DNA of 18,592 nucleotides from an uncultured Prevotella sp. Lineage in GTDB: Bacteria > Bacteroidota > Bacteroidia > Bacteroidales > Bacteroidaceae. Location: NCBI GenBank assembly GCA_937892695.1, contig CALBJK010000148.1, forward strand, positions 1 through 18,592, written 5' to 3'. The position numbers were made by a program, and so were the translations under genes. This document shows positions 1 to 7,073 of this stretch, in pieces. The notes under the pieces were generated by a model. It had not been told where the DNA came from and searched no databases. It saw only the letters and a list, made by a program, of their open reading frames with translations. Numbering within the stretch: position 1 is the first letter of the stretch; each line of letters opens with the position of its first letter.

Positions 1-1446
1 CGAGTCGGGCAGCTTCTCCGAATGGTCTATCTCTTTTTCCTTGCGCTCCATCAGCGAACGGTTCCATGCGAATACCCCAGTGAAGTTGGCGAACAGCTTC
101 GGCGAGAAACGGTAGTTCCAGTTCAGGGCGGCATCGAGGTTGCCTCCGTCGAGGTTTGTTATGTCATCGTCGCTGTAGTATTGGTCTTTGGTGCGGTCAT
201 TGGTTTTCAGTTTGTCACGCCCCGAATACAGGCTTACGTACATGCGGCTGCGTTCTGAGAAGACGTGCGTCACCTTTGCGTTGATGTCGTGGAACGCGAA
301 GTCGATGTCCATGTGTTCGGACGAACTCTTGCGGTTAGCTATTGCCATTATCGGCTTGTAGAAGATATCAGCCCAGCTGCGACGCATTCCGAAGTTGAAC
401 GATGTTTTCCCTTTCTTTATCGGGCCGTCTATCTGGAAGCGTCCGTCCAACATTCCGATGCTGAACGAGCCGTGTATATGGTGCATGTCGCCGTCTTTTG
501 TACGCACATCGACCACCGAAGAGAGCCGTCCGTTGAACCGTGCAGGAAAGCCGCTTTTATAGAAATCGACGTTCTTCACCACGTCGGTGTTGAACGACGA
601 GAATAATCCCAACACGTGGTTGGTTTGATAAAGGGGCATGTCGTCAAGTATATAAAGGTTCTCGTCGGCTCCTCCGCCGTGCACAAACATTCCCGACATC
701 AGTTCTACTCCGCCCGAAACGCCCGGCTGCAGCTGCAATATCTTAACTACATCGGGCGAACTGAGGAGCGAATATTCGGTGTGCAAGTCGGCAGGAGAGA
801 ACGACCGGCGGCCTGTCGAAACCGTAGCAAGCGGCGAATTGAGGTTGTCCGTGACGACAATGCCTTTCAGAAGATTGCTCTCGCTAAGGCTTACGTCGAT
901 GCTGCGGTTACGGTTCAGCTCCACGGTTTGCGCCTTTTCGTTGTGCCCCACATACGTGAAGCGCAGTTCGCGGCGGCCTTCGGTCAGCATGAGGCTGAAA
1001 AAGCCATACTTGTTTGTGAGCGTGTACAAGCCCGAAGACGCGTCGCGCACGGTGGCGTTGACCAGTGTTTCGCCATTTTCGTCGGATACAATCCCGCTGA
1101 CAGTGTAGCGGCGTGGCGTGACGGTTTTTACCTTCCGCCGCTCAGATTGGGGCTTTCCGGCAGACTTGTGTCGTAGGATAATGTACTTGCCTTGTCTTTC
1201 CCATTCGATGCCCGAGCCTTCTAATGCAGCATCGAGCTTGCTTTTCAGGCTCCGGCCTTTTGTTTTTGTCGCCTTGCAGGGTCTCGAAAGGTTAACGTCG
1301 GAGCCATAGACGAAATGCACATTCTCCTCTGTGCCGATGCGGTCGATGAATTGTTTCAGGGTTCTTTTGGCATTTTGCGCCGCAGATGGGATGGCAATCA
1401 TTATTGCTGCAGCCAATGCCAATGTCTTAAAAAGTGTATTATTCAT
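1..1446 (-). CDS. TonB-dependent receptor with STN signalling domain (partial, C-terminus beyond window edge)
   Basis: Outer-membrane receptor that imports a ligand using TonB energy and probably signals to the FecR protein encoded just upstream. The 482 visible codons start at the ATG at 1446-1444 and run open to base 1. Residues 1-24 are a signal peptide ending SAAQ. Residues about 28-93 resemble an STN domain (secretin/TonB N-terminus), the part that contacts FecR in FecA-type transducers. Residues about 113-190 are a carboxypeptidase-regulatory-like beta domain beginning YTVSGIVSDENGETL. Residues about 205-320 are the plug, including YILDDMPLY and the start of the barrel follows (RFNGRLSSVVDVRT). 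The rest of the beta-barrel is outside the window. The gene starts 6 bases after the FecR stop, so the two are almost certainly co-transcribed. No SusD-like gene is visible. The ligand cannot be read from the sequence; a siderophore, haem or glycan are all possible. Confidence 0.93.
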   Translation of the reverse strand, partial: MNNTLFKTLALAAAIMIAIPSAAQNAKRTLKQFIDRIGTEENVHFVYGSDVNLSRPCKATKTKGRSLKSKLDAALEGSGIEWERQGKYIILRHKSAGKPQSERRKVKTVTPRRYTVSGIVSDENGETLVNATVRDASSGLYTLTNKYGFFSLMLTEGRRELRFTYVGHNEKAQTVELNRNRSIDVSLSESNLLKGIVVTDNLNSPLATVSTGRRSFSPADLHTEYSLLSSPDVVKILQLQPGVSGGVELMSGMFVHGGGADENLYILDDMPLYQTNHVLGLFSSFNTDVVKNVDFYKSGFPARFNGRLSSVVDVRTKDGDMHHIHGSFSIGMLDGRFQIDGPIKKGKTSFNFGMRRSWADIFYKPIMAIANRKSSSEHMDIDFAFHDINAKVTHVFSERSRMYVSLYSGRDKLKTNDRTKDQYYSDDDITNLDGGNLDAALNWNYRFSPKLFANFTGVFAWNRSLMERKEKEIDHSEKLPDS

Positions 1447-1452
1447 GGCGTG

Positions 1453-2256
1453 TTATTCTTTTTCAATCTTTATGCCGAGCGTCTTGCCGATGACACTGAT
1501 AATCGTGTTGAGGTCGTCTGCCTCGAACGTTCCGGTGATGCGCTGAGTACTGTCGCTAGCCGTGAGGTTGACATTGTAAAAGGCCGATAGGTCGCCGAGG
1601 GCTTCGTTCATCGGCGTGTTGTCAAACACGAAAATGCGCGTTGCCCATACCGTTTGGTTGGCCGAGCCGGGTGGAATTATCTGCGGATGCCGCTTGCCTT
1701 TGTCCAACAAGGCTTTCATTCCACGTCTGAGGACGATGCCCGAGCCTGTCCCTGAACGTCCGAACAGCACCCTGCCATCGGCCACATAAACTGTTGAGGA
1801 GCCTCCAGCCAGCTGTTCTATTTGGAACTTCGTGCCGAGAACTTTCACCGTCGCGCCTTGGCCGCTTACAATGAATGGCCTACGCGGATTGTGCTTCACC
1901 TCGAAATAGGCCGTACCACTAAGCTCTACGTACCTATGCCCATGCTCCATGTCGTCAGGCGAATAGTTTATAGACGTTCCGGGAGACAGCGTTATGCGCG
2001 ACCCGTCGGGCAAGGTACAGGCTTCGGCCACGCTGCCAGCTTCCACAGTCACGCCCTTTTCGGCTGACTGACCGAGCCAAAGCATCGCTCCGGCGGCTAT
2101 AAGCACAGCCACTGTAGCGGCCACAGCAATTGCCCGCAACGGCCTGCGGCTGTGGCTCTGTCGTGTGCGTTGTCTGAACAGACGGATTGCCTGTTGCGTA
2201 TCCAGCTGCCCTTTCTTATAGTGGCGCAGGACGAACGACAAATCTTTTTCTTCCAT
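1453..2256 (-). CDS. FecR-family anti-sigma factor (DUF4974 C-terminus)
   Basis: Inner-membrane regulator that holds the partner ECF sigma factor and releases it when the receptor signals. The 267 residues contain a short cytoplasmic N-terminus (1-40), one membrane segment (about 41-62, AIAVAATVAVLIAAGAMLW), a periplasmic FecR domain (about 70-165, with the family patterns LPDGSRITLSPGT, GTAYFEV and VLGTKFQI) and a C-terminal STN-like DUF4974 domain (about 200-267, beginning VFDNTPMNEALGDLSAFYN). The cytoplasmic part is short, with no long linker. The ATG at 2256-2254 is preceded by an A-rich stretch with GAAAG, a typical weak Bacteroidetes site. It lies 74 bases after the sigma gene and 6 bases before the receptor gene. 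Confidence 0.95.
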   Translation of the reverse strand: MEEKDLSFVLRHYKKGQLDTQQAIRLFRQRTRQSHSRRPLRAIAVAATVAVLIAAGAMLWLGQSAEKGVTVEAGSVAEACTLPDGSRITLSPGTSINYSPDDMEHGHRYVELSGTAYFEVKHNPRRPFIVSGQGATVKVLGTKFQIEQLAGGSSTVYVADGRVLFGRSGTGSGIVLRRGMKALLDKGKRHPQIIPPGSANQTVWATRIFVFDNTPMNEALGDLSAFYNVNLTASDSTQRITGTFEADDLNTIISVIGKTLGIKIEKE

Positions 2257-2330
2257 TTTGGTTTTCTTTCAGCTTTTTTATTGTGGCATACATTTTTCTT
2301 CGCATCCTGAGATGGTGCGAGCCGAGAAAT

Positions 2331-2855
2331 TCAAAACAGCCAACCGACGGCCATTTGCCATATTTCGGCTGCCTTGCCGCGCAACACACGGTACGCCTTT
2401 GACATTTGGTTTTCGACAGTCTTGACCGATATACCGAGCTGCGAGGCCACGTCGGCTTGGCTCATACCGTCGCGTTTGCACATCAGCAACACCTCGCGAC
2501 ATCTCTCGGGCAGGCTGTCTATGGCCGTCCACAGACGAGCCTCGCGTTGCGACCGGTCAATCTCGTCGTCGGATGCAGCAATTTCTGCAGATTCGTTCCC
2601 GTCTATCGGCACTACGGCGCAGCCCTTACCGCTGGCCGTTAGACACGCGTTCTTCACCGAAGCAAACAAGTAGCGTTTTGCGTCGCTTACCACATGACCT
2701 TCGCTTTTGCGCCGCCACATCTTCACGAAGCATTCTTGCACGATGTCCTCGCAGTCGTCGGCATCGTCAACAAAATGCAATGCAAAGAGGCACAGCGGCC
2801 TGTAATACAGTTTGAAAAGTTCGTTCCAATCGGTGGCGTCGTTTGTTTGTAACAT
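2331..2855 (-). CDS. ECF RNA polymerase sigma factor (FecI/RpoE-like)
   Basis: Alternative sigma factor of the extracytoplasmic-function type, 174 residues, which is usual length. Region 2 spans about 10-75 (LFKLYYRPLCLFALHF, then DCEDIVQECFVKMW), giving core binding and -10 recognition. Region 4 spans about 110-162 (LPERCREVLLM, then a helix-turn-helix MSQADVASQLGISVKTVENQM), giving -35 recognition. No region 1 or 3 is present, as expected. It is first in the order sigma, FecR, receptor, and a Bacteroidetes-type promoter lies about 100 bases upstream. The family rule is that such a sigma factor drives transcription of its neighbouring receptor gene; whether it also controls distant genes cannot be seen here. 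Confidence 0.95.
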   Translation of the reverse strand: MLQTNDATDWNELFKLYYRPLCLFALHFVDDADDCEDIVQECFVKMWRRKSEGHVVSDAKRYLFASVKNACLTASGKGCAVVPIDGNESAEIAASDDEIDRSQREARLWTAIDSLPERCREVLLMCKRDGMSQADVASQLGISVKTVENQMSKAYRVLRGKAAEIWQMAVGWLF

Positions 2856-2952
2856 TTTCCCAGTGTCGAGTGGTTGTTGATTTTTTTTGATATTTCTACC
2901 CTAAAGACATGGAGTTGAAAGAAAACCCCTATTCTTTGAACGTAAAAAATTG

Positions 2953-2984
2953 CAAAGATATTGCCGAAGGCAGAGTATCTTCAA
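2953..2984 (-). promoter_or_regulatory. Bacteroidetes-type promoter for the first sigma/FecR/receptor genes
   Basis: On the minus strand a -7 box TATCTTTG (2960-2953) matches TAnnTTTG exactly. A -33 TTG (2984-2982) lies 21 bases upstream, within the normal 19-21 spacing. Transcription should start near 2947, giving a leader of about 90 bases. The match is to the vegetative consensus, so the sigma gene seems to be made by the housekeeping polymerase. Confidence 0.6.
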
Positions 2985-3044
2985 TAAATTAAGGCTTACT
3001 CGAAACCTGAACATGTCAGACAACGTTCGTACCCGACGCACAGC

Positions 3045-3088
3045 AAAAGGGCTGAAACCAGTCGTAAAGACCGGCTTCAGCCCCTTTT
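3045..3088 (-). terminator. Intrinsic terminator after the thioredoxin-like lipoprotein gene
   Basis: Arms 3049-3063 and 3069-3083 with a 5-base loop. Read on the minus strand the 15-bp stem is continuous with two G.U wobbles; read on the plus strand those two positions are A/C mismatches, so it is built for the minus strand. TTTT follows on that strand. It ends the gene that stops at 3157. The 301-base stretch 2856-3156 holds only this terminator and the sigma promoter. Confidence 0.8.
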
Positions 3089-3156
3089 CTTTTATCGTAA
3101 GGGACAGTCCTTTTCGCGTTGATGAACTGTCCGGAATTACATATATTATAACGCGC

Positions 3157-4329
3157 TCAAAGCAGCGACTTTATCTCTGCGTCGAGATTCTTTATCTGTA
3201 CATCACGCTTGTAGACATTGGCATCCTTGCCCAGAATGAAGAAAGTCGGGATAGACTGTACGTTGTACAGCTGCAGCACATTGCTGTGTTCGTCGTCTGC
3301 TCTGACGCTTATCCACGGCAGAGCGGCAGTCTGGGTCTTCCAGAAATGCTCGTCGGGGTCTACCGACACCTGATATATCTCAAAACCCTGGGCATGATAC
3401 TTGTTGTATAGTTCGCGCAACATCATTATGCGTTTGAGCGAACCCTCACCGGCGAAGAGATGGAAGTCGAGCAGTACGACCTTGCCTTTGAGCGAAGACA
3501 AATGGCGCACATTGCCGTGGTTGTCTTCGAGAGCTATATCGAGAATGCCCGATGTGTCGACTGTGCGGGGGTCTATCTGCTGGACCTGTCGGTTGCGCAC
3601 GATGCGCACATCCTTCATTCCTTCGAGAGCTATGTTGTGAAGATTGGTGCCGCGCTCCTCGTTAGGATAGAAAGTATCCCAGCTCGTGGCAACAGCCGCG
3701 AACACCTTAACGTCGTCGGCACTGCTGCGCGGATTGAAGATGAGCGTGGCCTGACCGCCCATGTTTATAGTCTGGAAGAGGGCGAAATAGGCGTATGCTT
3801 TCATCGGCTCCTTGAAGATGTACTGCATCTTTACCTTGGTCTTATAGGCTTCTATCACCCGTGTGACGCTGTCCATCACGGCATCTACACCCAACGACGG
3901 GGAAGCGGCGATGGCATTGATGCGGTTCTGTAGCCTCATCTGCATAAGTGTCAGCTCCTTGATCTTGGAACAATCGTAAGAACCTGACACTTCGTAGCGG
4001 GATGCCATAGTAGGATAAGCGGCCTTGACGGTGACTGTCTCGGTAGAGTCGATGGCTACGTTTACAATCTGTCCGGCTATGCGCAGACGGTAGAAGTCGG
4101 GAGAGTCGACGGCCTTTTCGGCAAAGGAGAACGCACCGTCCTCACCGAGCTTCACCGAGTCGATGGCTACCGGACCGTTCAGACTCATGTGTTCGAGATA
4201 GAGCGTCGAGTCCTTGGCTTCGGTTATCTCGCCGTCTATATGGAACTTTTTCTCGTTACACGAGGCCATTCCGAACATGAGAGCGGTGACGGCGGCCACA
4301 GTCATGATTTTGGATGTTCTTATGTTCAT
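3157..4329 (-). CDS. Lipoprotein with DUF4369-like N-terminus and a thioredoxin-like domain lacking CXXC
   Basis: Predicted lipoprotein of 390 residues facing the periplasm or surface. Residues 1-24 are a lipoprotein signal with lipobox FGMASC (Cys24). Residues about 27-115 resemble DUF4369 (FHIDGEITEAKDSTLYLEHM). A mainly helical middle follows (about 120-250). Residues about 265-390 have the AhpC/TSA-TlpA pattern: KGKVVLLDF, then FEIYQVSVD, and the cis-proline loop SIPTFFI (Pro361). Where TlpA proteins carry WCxxC, this one has FHLFAGEGS (289-297), so it has no redox cysteines; the only other Cys is in YDCSK. It is therefore unlikely to be an ordinary disulfide reductase. I chose the ATG at 4329-4327: the longer frame from a TTG at 4359 would begin inside the -7 box and would spoil the signal peptide. 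It is transcribed alone. Confidence 0.88.
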   Translation of the reverse strand: MNIRTSKIMTVAAVTALMFGMASCNEKKFHIDGEITEAKDSTLYLEHMSLNGPVAIDSVKLGEDGAFSFAEKAVDSPDFYRLRIAGQIVNVAIDSTETVTVKAAYPTMASRYEVSGSYDCSKIKELTLMQMRLQNRINAIAASPSLGVDAVMDSVTRVIEAYKTKVKMQYIFKEPMKAYAYFALFQTINMGGQATLIFNPRSSADDVKVFAAVATSWDTFYPNEERGTNLHNIALEGMKDVRIVRNRQVQQIDPRTVDTSGILDIALEDNHGNVRHLSSLKGKVVLLDFHLFAGEGSLKRIMMLRELYNKYHAQGFEIYQVSVDPDEHFWKTQTAALPWISVRADDEHSNVLQLYNVQSIPTFFILGKDANVYKRDVQIKNLDAEIKSLL

Positions 4330-4356
4330 AATATGTATGTTTCCCTTTTCTGTCTG

Positions 4357-4364
4357 CAAACTTA
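4357..4364 (-). promoter_or_regulatory. -7 box of the lipoprotein gene
   Basis: TAAGTTTG on the minus strand matches TAnnTTTG exactly, 27 bases upstream of the chosen ATG, so transcription would start about 20 bases before it. No clear -33 TTTG at 19-21 bases is seen (a TTTG lies 26 bases upstream). The surrounding TTTTGTGTAAGTTTGCA is close to the sequence upstream of the DUF2851 gene. Confidence 0.45.
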
Positions 4365-4416
4365 CACAAAAAAAGTAAAAGAAAAGAAGCCAAACGACAA
4401 AATCGGACGTTTGGCA

Positions 4417-4468
4417 AAACGAAAAACGGAAGCCGACGCAGCCAATGGCTGTCTGTAGCGGCTTCCGT
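4417..4468 (-). terminator. Intrinsic terminator after the GH27 gene
   Basis: The outer stem ACGGAAGCCG pairs with CGGCTTCCGT (4426-4435 and 4459-4468), and an inner CAGCCA/TGGCTG stem continues inside it. On the minus strand it is followed by TTTTTCGTTTT. It begins 8 bases after the stop codon at 4476. Confidence 0.82.
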
Positions 4469-4475
4469 TCACTGT

Positions 4476-6704
4476 TTATTCGGCCTTAACCTTGATATAC
4501 TTCACACCGTGGGTAGGTATGAAATATTTCAGATCGGTGGTACTGATGTCTTTCTGTCGCCACAGGTCGCGCACGGCGGTAAGCCGTTTTATGCCGAGAC
4601 GGTCAAGATACTTGCCGAAGTCGACGGTCATGTTCTCGTCGCCGAGGTTGAAGACACCGATGGCGTAGCTTCCGTCTGAGAGCGGACGCTTCCATATCTG
4701 GACGTCGCCGTCGAGCACTTCGCGTTTGGCCTGACGGCCCAGAACGTCCTGGTTGACAGCGTTGACCTCGTTGTTGCATAGGAGGGAGAGCGTGAACTCA
4801 TCCATCTGGGCCACGTCACAGCCGATGAGCATGTTCGAGGCCAGCAGAGTCCAGAGCGAGATGTGGGTGTACTGTTCGTCGGGAGTCAGCCGTGTGTCGC
4901 GCAGATTCGCGCTCCATCCTACCTTACCTACGATAAGCATGTCGGGGTCGTTCCAGTTGCCCGGTCCGGCGTAAGGGTAAAGTTCGGCCTGACGCACGAA
5001 GCCTATATCGTAGAGCGAAGCCCATGTGTCGGTGATGTCACCAGTCGTACGCCACGAGTTGGCATCGACGGCGTGACCCCATTTCCACACATCGCCCATA
5101 CCGTATTGGCATAGGCTGTAGAAGATGTCACGTGGCTGTTCGCGCAGATATTTCTCCATTAGCAAATAAGGACGCACATAGGCTGCTATGCTGCGGTCGT
5201 TCTCCTTTTCGAACACGCGCCAGTAGCCGCACCAGTCATACTTCAGATAGTCGATGCCCCAGCTGTTGTAGGTCTTGGCGTCCTGTTCCTCGTGGCCGAG
5301 TGAACCGAGATAGTTGCCGCAGGTGAGGTCGCCGGGCGACGAATAGATGCCGAACTTCAGTCCGTGGGAGTGGAGCCAGTCGCCCAGTCCCTTCATATCG
5401 GGGAACTTCTCGTTGACAGCTATCGTACCGTCGGCATTGCGCTGCGGAGCTTCCCAAGCGTCGTCGACGTTGATGTAGCTGTACCCATAGTCGGCCAGTC
5501 CCTTGTCTATTATGGCCTGAGCCGAAGAGATAACCTTCTCCTGCGACACGCTCAGGCCCCAGCAGTTCCAGCTGTTCCATCCCATCGGAGGAGTAAGGGC
5601 TATCTTCTGCCCCACCTTTATGGTGAACGGCTGCTCCATGCGTCCCTTCGAGTTCTCGGCTACGAAGGTCATGTCATATTCGCCTTGTTCCTTCAGACTG
5701 CCGCTGATGATGCCGTTCTCACTGTCGAGCTTCAACCCATCGGGAAGATTGCGCACGCTGAACTTCATCGGGCGAACACCGCTCACGGGCAGACGGAAGA
5801 TTACGGGCGAACCCGGACGCACACCGTAGACCACCGGACCGTTGTAACGCGGCGTAGCCGGAGCCGACGGTGTGAGGATGTACTGAGGGATGTGCTTAGA
5901 GCTGAAAGTGCGGCCGGTGTAATTGTCCACATAGTCCATTGCTATCTCGACGCACTTTCCGCGATCATAGGCTATGTCGAAAGCCTTGCGACCCTTGCTT
6001 TTCAGGCTCAGACGATACGACTTTGCAGAGAGTGTCTTACCAGTCTCGGTATCGGTTACGGTGATAGTCAGACAGCCTTTCTGGGCAGCATTGAAGTCGT
6101 TGGTATAGACAGCCGAACACACCGGCGACTGGCCATAAGCCTTCTGGCTGAACTTCAGATGCAGACCGTCGGCACGGCTGGGCACGCTCACCGTCACGCC
6201 ATTACCGGACATGCCGCCGGGGTCGTTGCCGTTGTAGACACGCACGGCTAGCACGTTCTCCTGTCCCCACTTCACGGGGCCATCCTTGGCCTTGACGGTA
6301 TAGACGCGTTCCTTGTCCCAAAGCGACTCGTAGCCGCCCTTGTCCTTGGCTCCGCGTCCGGTCTTGCCTATGAGCACACCGTTGAGGTAAACCTCGTCAG
6401 CATCGTCTATCTTGCCCATATTGAATTTCACTACCTCTTTCAGGTCCGAAGCCTCAAGCATCGACTGTGGCATCGTGAAACGCATACGATACCATGCATA
6501 ATTGTTGGGATTGGCAACGCCCTGCTCGTTCCAGGGTTTCTTTACGGACAGTGTCTTCCATGAACTGTCGTCGAAGGAAAGGTTCTTCCATCGCGCGTCG
6601 TCGCCGACGGCAAACTTGGCTTCGGCCAGTTTCAGTCCCTGGGCATGGGTGCAGAGCAAGCTCACTGCCACGAGACAAGCCGACAGCAAAATGTTTTTTC
6701 TCAT
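4476..6704 (-). CDS. Secreted GH27 alpha-galactosidase, multidomain
   Basis: Retaining glycoside hydrolase expected to release terminal alpha-galactose in the periplasm or at the surface. In the 742-residue form residues 1-22 are a signal peptide (ending CTHAQ). Residues about 23-180 are a sugar-binding beta-sandwich (WYRMRFTMP, EVYLNGVLIG). About 285-367 is a putative Ig domain of the He_PIG type (LPDGLKLDSENGIISG). The GH27 barrel spans about 370-650, starting TPPMGWNSWN. Asp490 in YLKYDWCG is the nucleophile and Asp556 in WRTTGDI is the acid/base, aligned by motif with human alpha-galactosidase A. A C-terminal beta domain ends the protein. I prefer the ATG at 6704-6702 because the signal peptide begins there; an in-frame ATG at 6740 would add 12 polar residues. 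It has its own promoter and terminator. GH27 also includes alpha-N-acetylgalactosaminidases and beta-L-arabinopyranosidases, so substrate is inferred. Confidence 0.93.
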   Translation of the reverse strand: MRKNILLSACLVAVSLLCTHAQGLKLAEAKFAVGDDARWKNLSFDDSSWKTLSVKKPWNEQGVANPNNYAWYRMRFTMPQSMLEASDLKEVVKFNMGKIDDADEVYLNGVLIGKTGRGAKDKGGYESLWDKERVYTVKAKDGPVKWGQENVLAVRVYNGNDPGGMSGNGVTVSVPSRADGLHLKFSQKAYGQSPVCSAVYTNDFNAAQKGCLTITVTDTETGKTLSAKSYRLSLKSKGRKAFDIAYDRGKCVEIAMDYVDNYTGRTFSSKHIPQYILTPSAPATPRYNGPVVYGVRPGSPVIFRLPVSGVRPMKFSVRNLPDGLKLDSENGIISGSLKEQGEYDMTFVAENSKGRMEQPFTIKVGQKIALTPPMGWNSWNCWGLSVSQEKVISSAQAIIDKGLADYGYSYINVDDAWEAPQRNADGTIAVNEKFPDMKGLGDWLHSHGLKFGIYSSPGDLTCGNYLGSLGHEEQDAKTYNSWGIDYLKYDWCGYWRVFEKENDRSIAAYVRPYLLMEKYLREQPRDIFYSLCQYGMGDVWKWGHAVDANSWRTTGDITDTWASLYDIGFVRQAELYPYAGPGNWNDPDMLIVGKVGWSANLRDTRLTPDEQYTHISLWTLLASNMLIGCDVAQMDEFTLSLLCNNEVNAVNQDVLGRQAKREVLDGDVQIWKRPLSDGSYAIGVFNLGDENMTVDFGKYLDRLGIKRLTAVRDLWRQKDISTTDLKYFIPTHGVKYIKVKAE

Positions 6705-6840
6705 GTTTGATGTTTGGTTAATTGTATGTTTACTGTTCATTTATAATAAATCCGGGTTTTATTTTACCTATGCGTAAACAGAATACATATTTACGGCACA
6801 GCCAGAGACAGACTAATGATTGTCTGCCAATAAACCGAGA

Positions 6841-6871
6841 CAAAATTAATATAATTAGAATAAACCGCAAA
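6841..6871 (-). promoter_or_regulatory. Bacteroidetes-type promoter for the GH27 gene
   Basis: On the minus strand a -33 TTTG (6871-6868) and a -7 TAATTTTG (6848-6841) are 19 bases apart, an exact consensus match. Transcription should start near 6834, giving an untranslated leader of about 130 bases. The promoter is back to back with the tRNA promoter, with 16 bases between the two -33 boxes. Confidence 0.6.
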
Positions 6872-6887
6872 ATTTTCAGCATAAATA

Positions 6888-6919
6888 TTTGGCTGTTTGC
6901 GTAAAACTGTTTACCTTTG
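6888..6919 (+). promoter_or_regulatory. Promoter of the tRNA gene
   Basis: On the plus strand a -33 TTTG (6888-6891) and a -7 TACCTTTG (6912-6919) are 20 bases apart, an exact match to the Bacteroidetes vegetative consensus. Transcription should start near 6926, about 27 bases before the mature tRNA. A CTGTTTA at 6907-6913 is inverted as TAAACAG at 6939-6945, so the -7 box lies inside a small inverted repeat. Confidence 0.7.
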
Positions 6920-6952
6920 CAGTCGCAAAACTTACCGATAAACAGGTAAGCC

Positions 6953-7026
6953 GGGCTTTTAGCTCAGTTGGTTAGAGCAACAGACTCATAATCTGGAGGT
7001 CCTAGGTTCAAGCCCTAGATGGCCCA
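6953..7026 (+). tRNA. tRNA with CAU anticodon (elongator tRNA-Met, or tRNA-Ile2)
   Basis: A full cloverleaf can be folded. The acceptor stem GGGCTTT pairs with ATGGCCC (one T-T mismatch and one G.U), the D arm is AGCTCAGTTGGTTAGAGCA, the anticodon loop CTCATAA carries CAU, and the T arm CTAGG-TTCAAGC-CCTAG is perfect. A is the discriminator base. It is followed by CCG, so the terminal CCA is not fully encoded. The G-C first pair argues against the initiator tRNA. A CAU anticodon could be elongator Met, or Ile2 if the C is converted to lysidine by TilS; the bases here do not settle which. It has its own promoter and terminator and is the only plus-strand gene. Confidence 0.93.
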
Positions 7027-7030
7027 CCGA

Positions 7031-7073
7031 AGAGTGCTGAACGTTGATAATAGACGTTCAGCACTCTTTTTTT
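7031..7073 (+). terminator. Strong intrinsic terminator after the tRNA
   Basis: A perfect 14-bp stem with arms AGAGTGCTGAACGT (7031-7044) and its complement (7054-7067), a 9-base loop, then a run of seven T on the plus strand. There is no T run on the other side, so it acts in one direction. It starts 4 bases after the tRNA body. Confidence 0.95.

Noticed and set aside
2950..3411. 153-codon plus-strand open frame from the intergenic region into the lipoprotein gene
   Set aside because: It runs through a sigma promoter and a terminator stem and then antisense to the lipoprotein gene; composition is not protein-like.
5364..6251. 295-codon plus-strand open frame over the GH27 gene
   Set aside because: It lies antisense to the clear GH27 coding sequence, has no recognisable domain and reflects the codon pattern of the opposite strand.
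6722..6904. 60-codon plus-strand frame between GH27 and the tRNA
   Set aside because: AT-rich non-coding stretch that contains the GH27 promoter in the opposite direction; no support as a gene.
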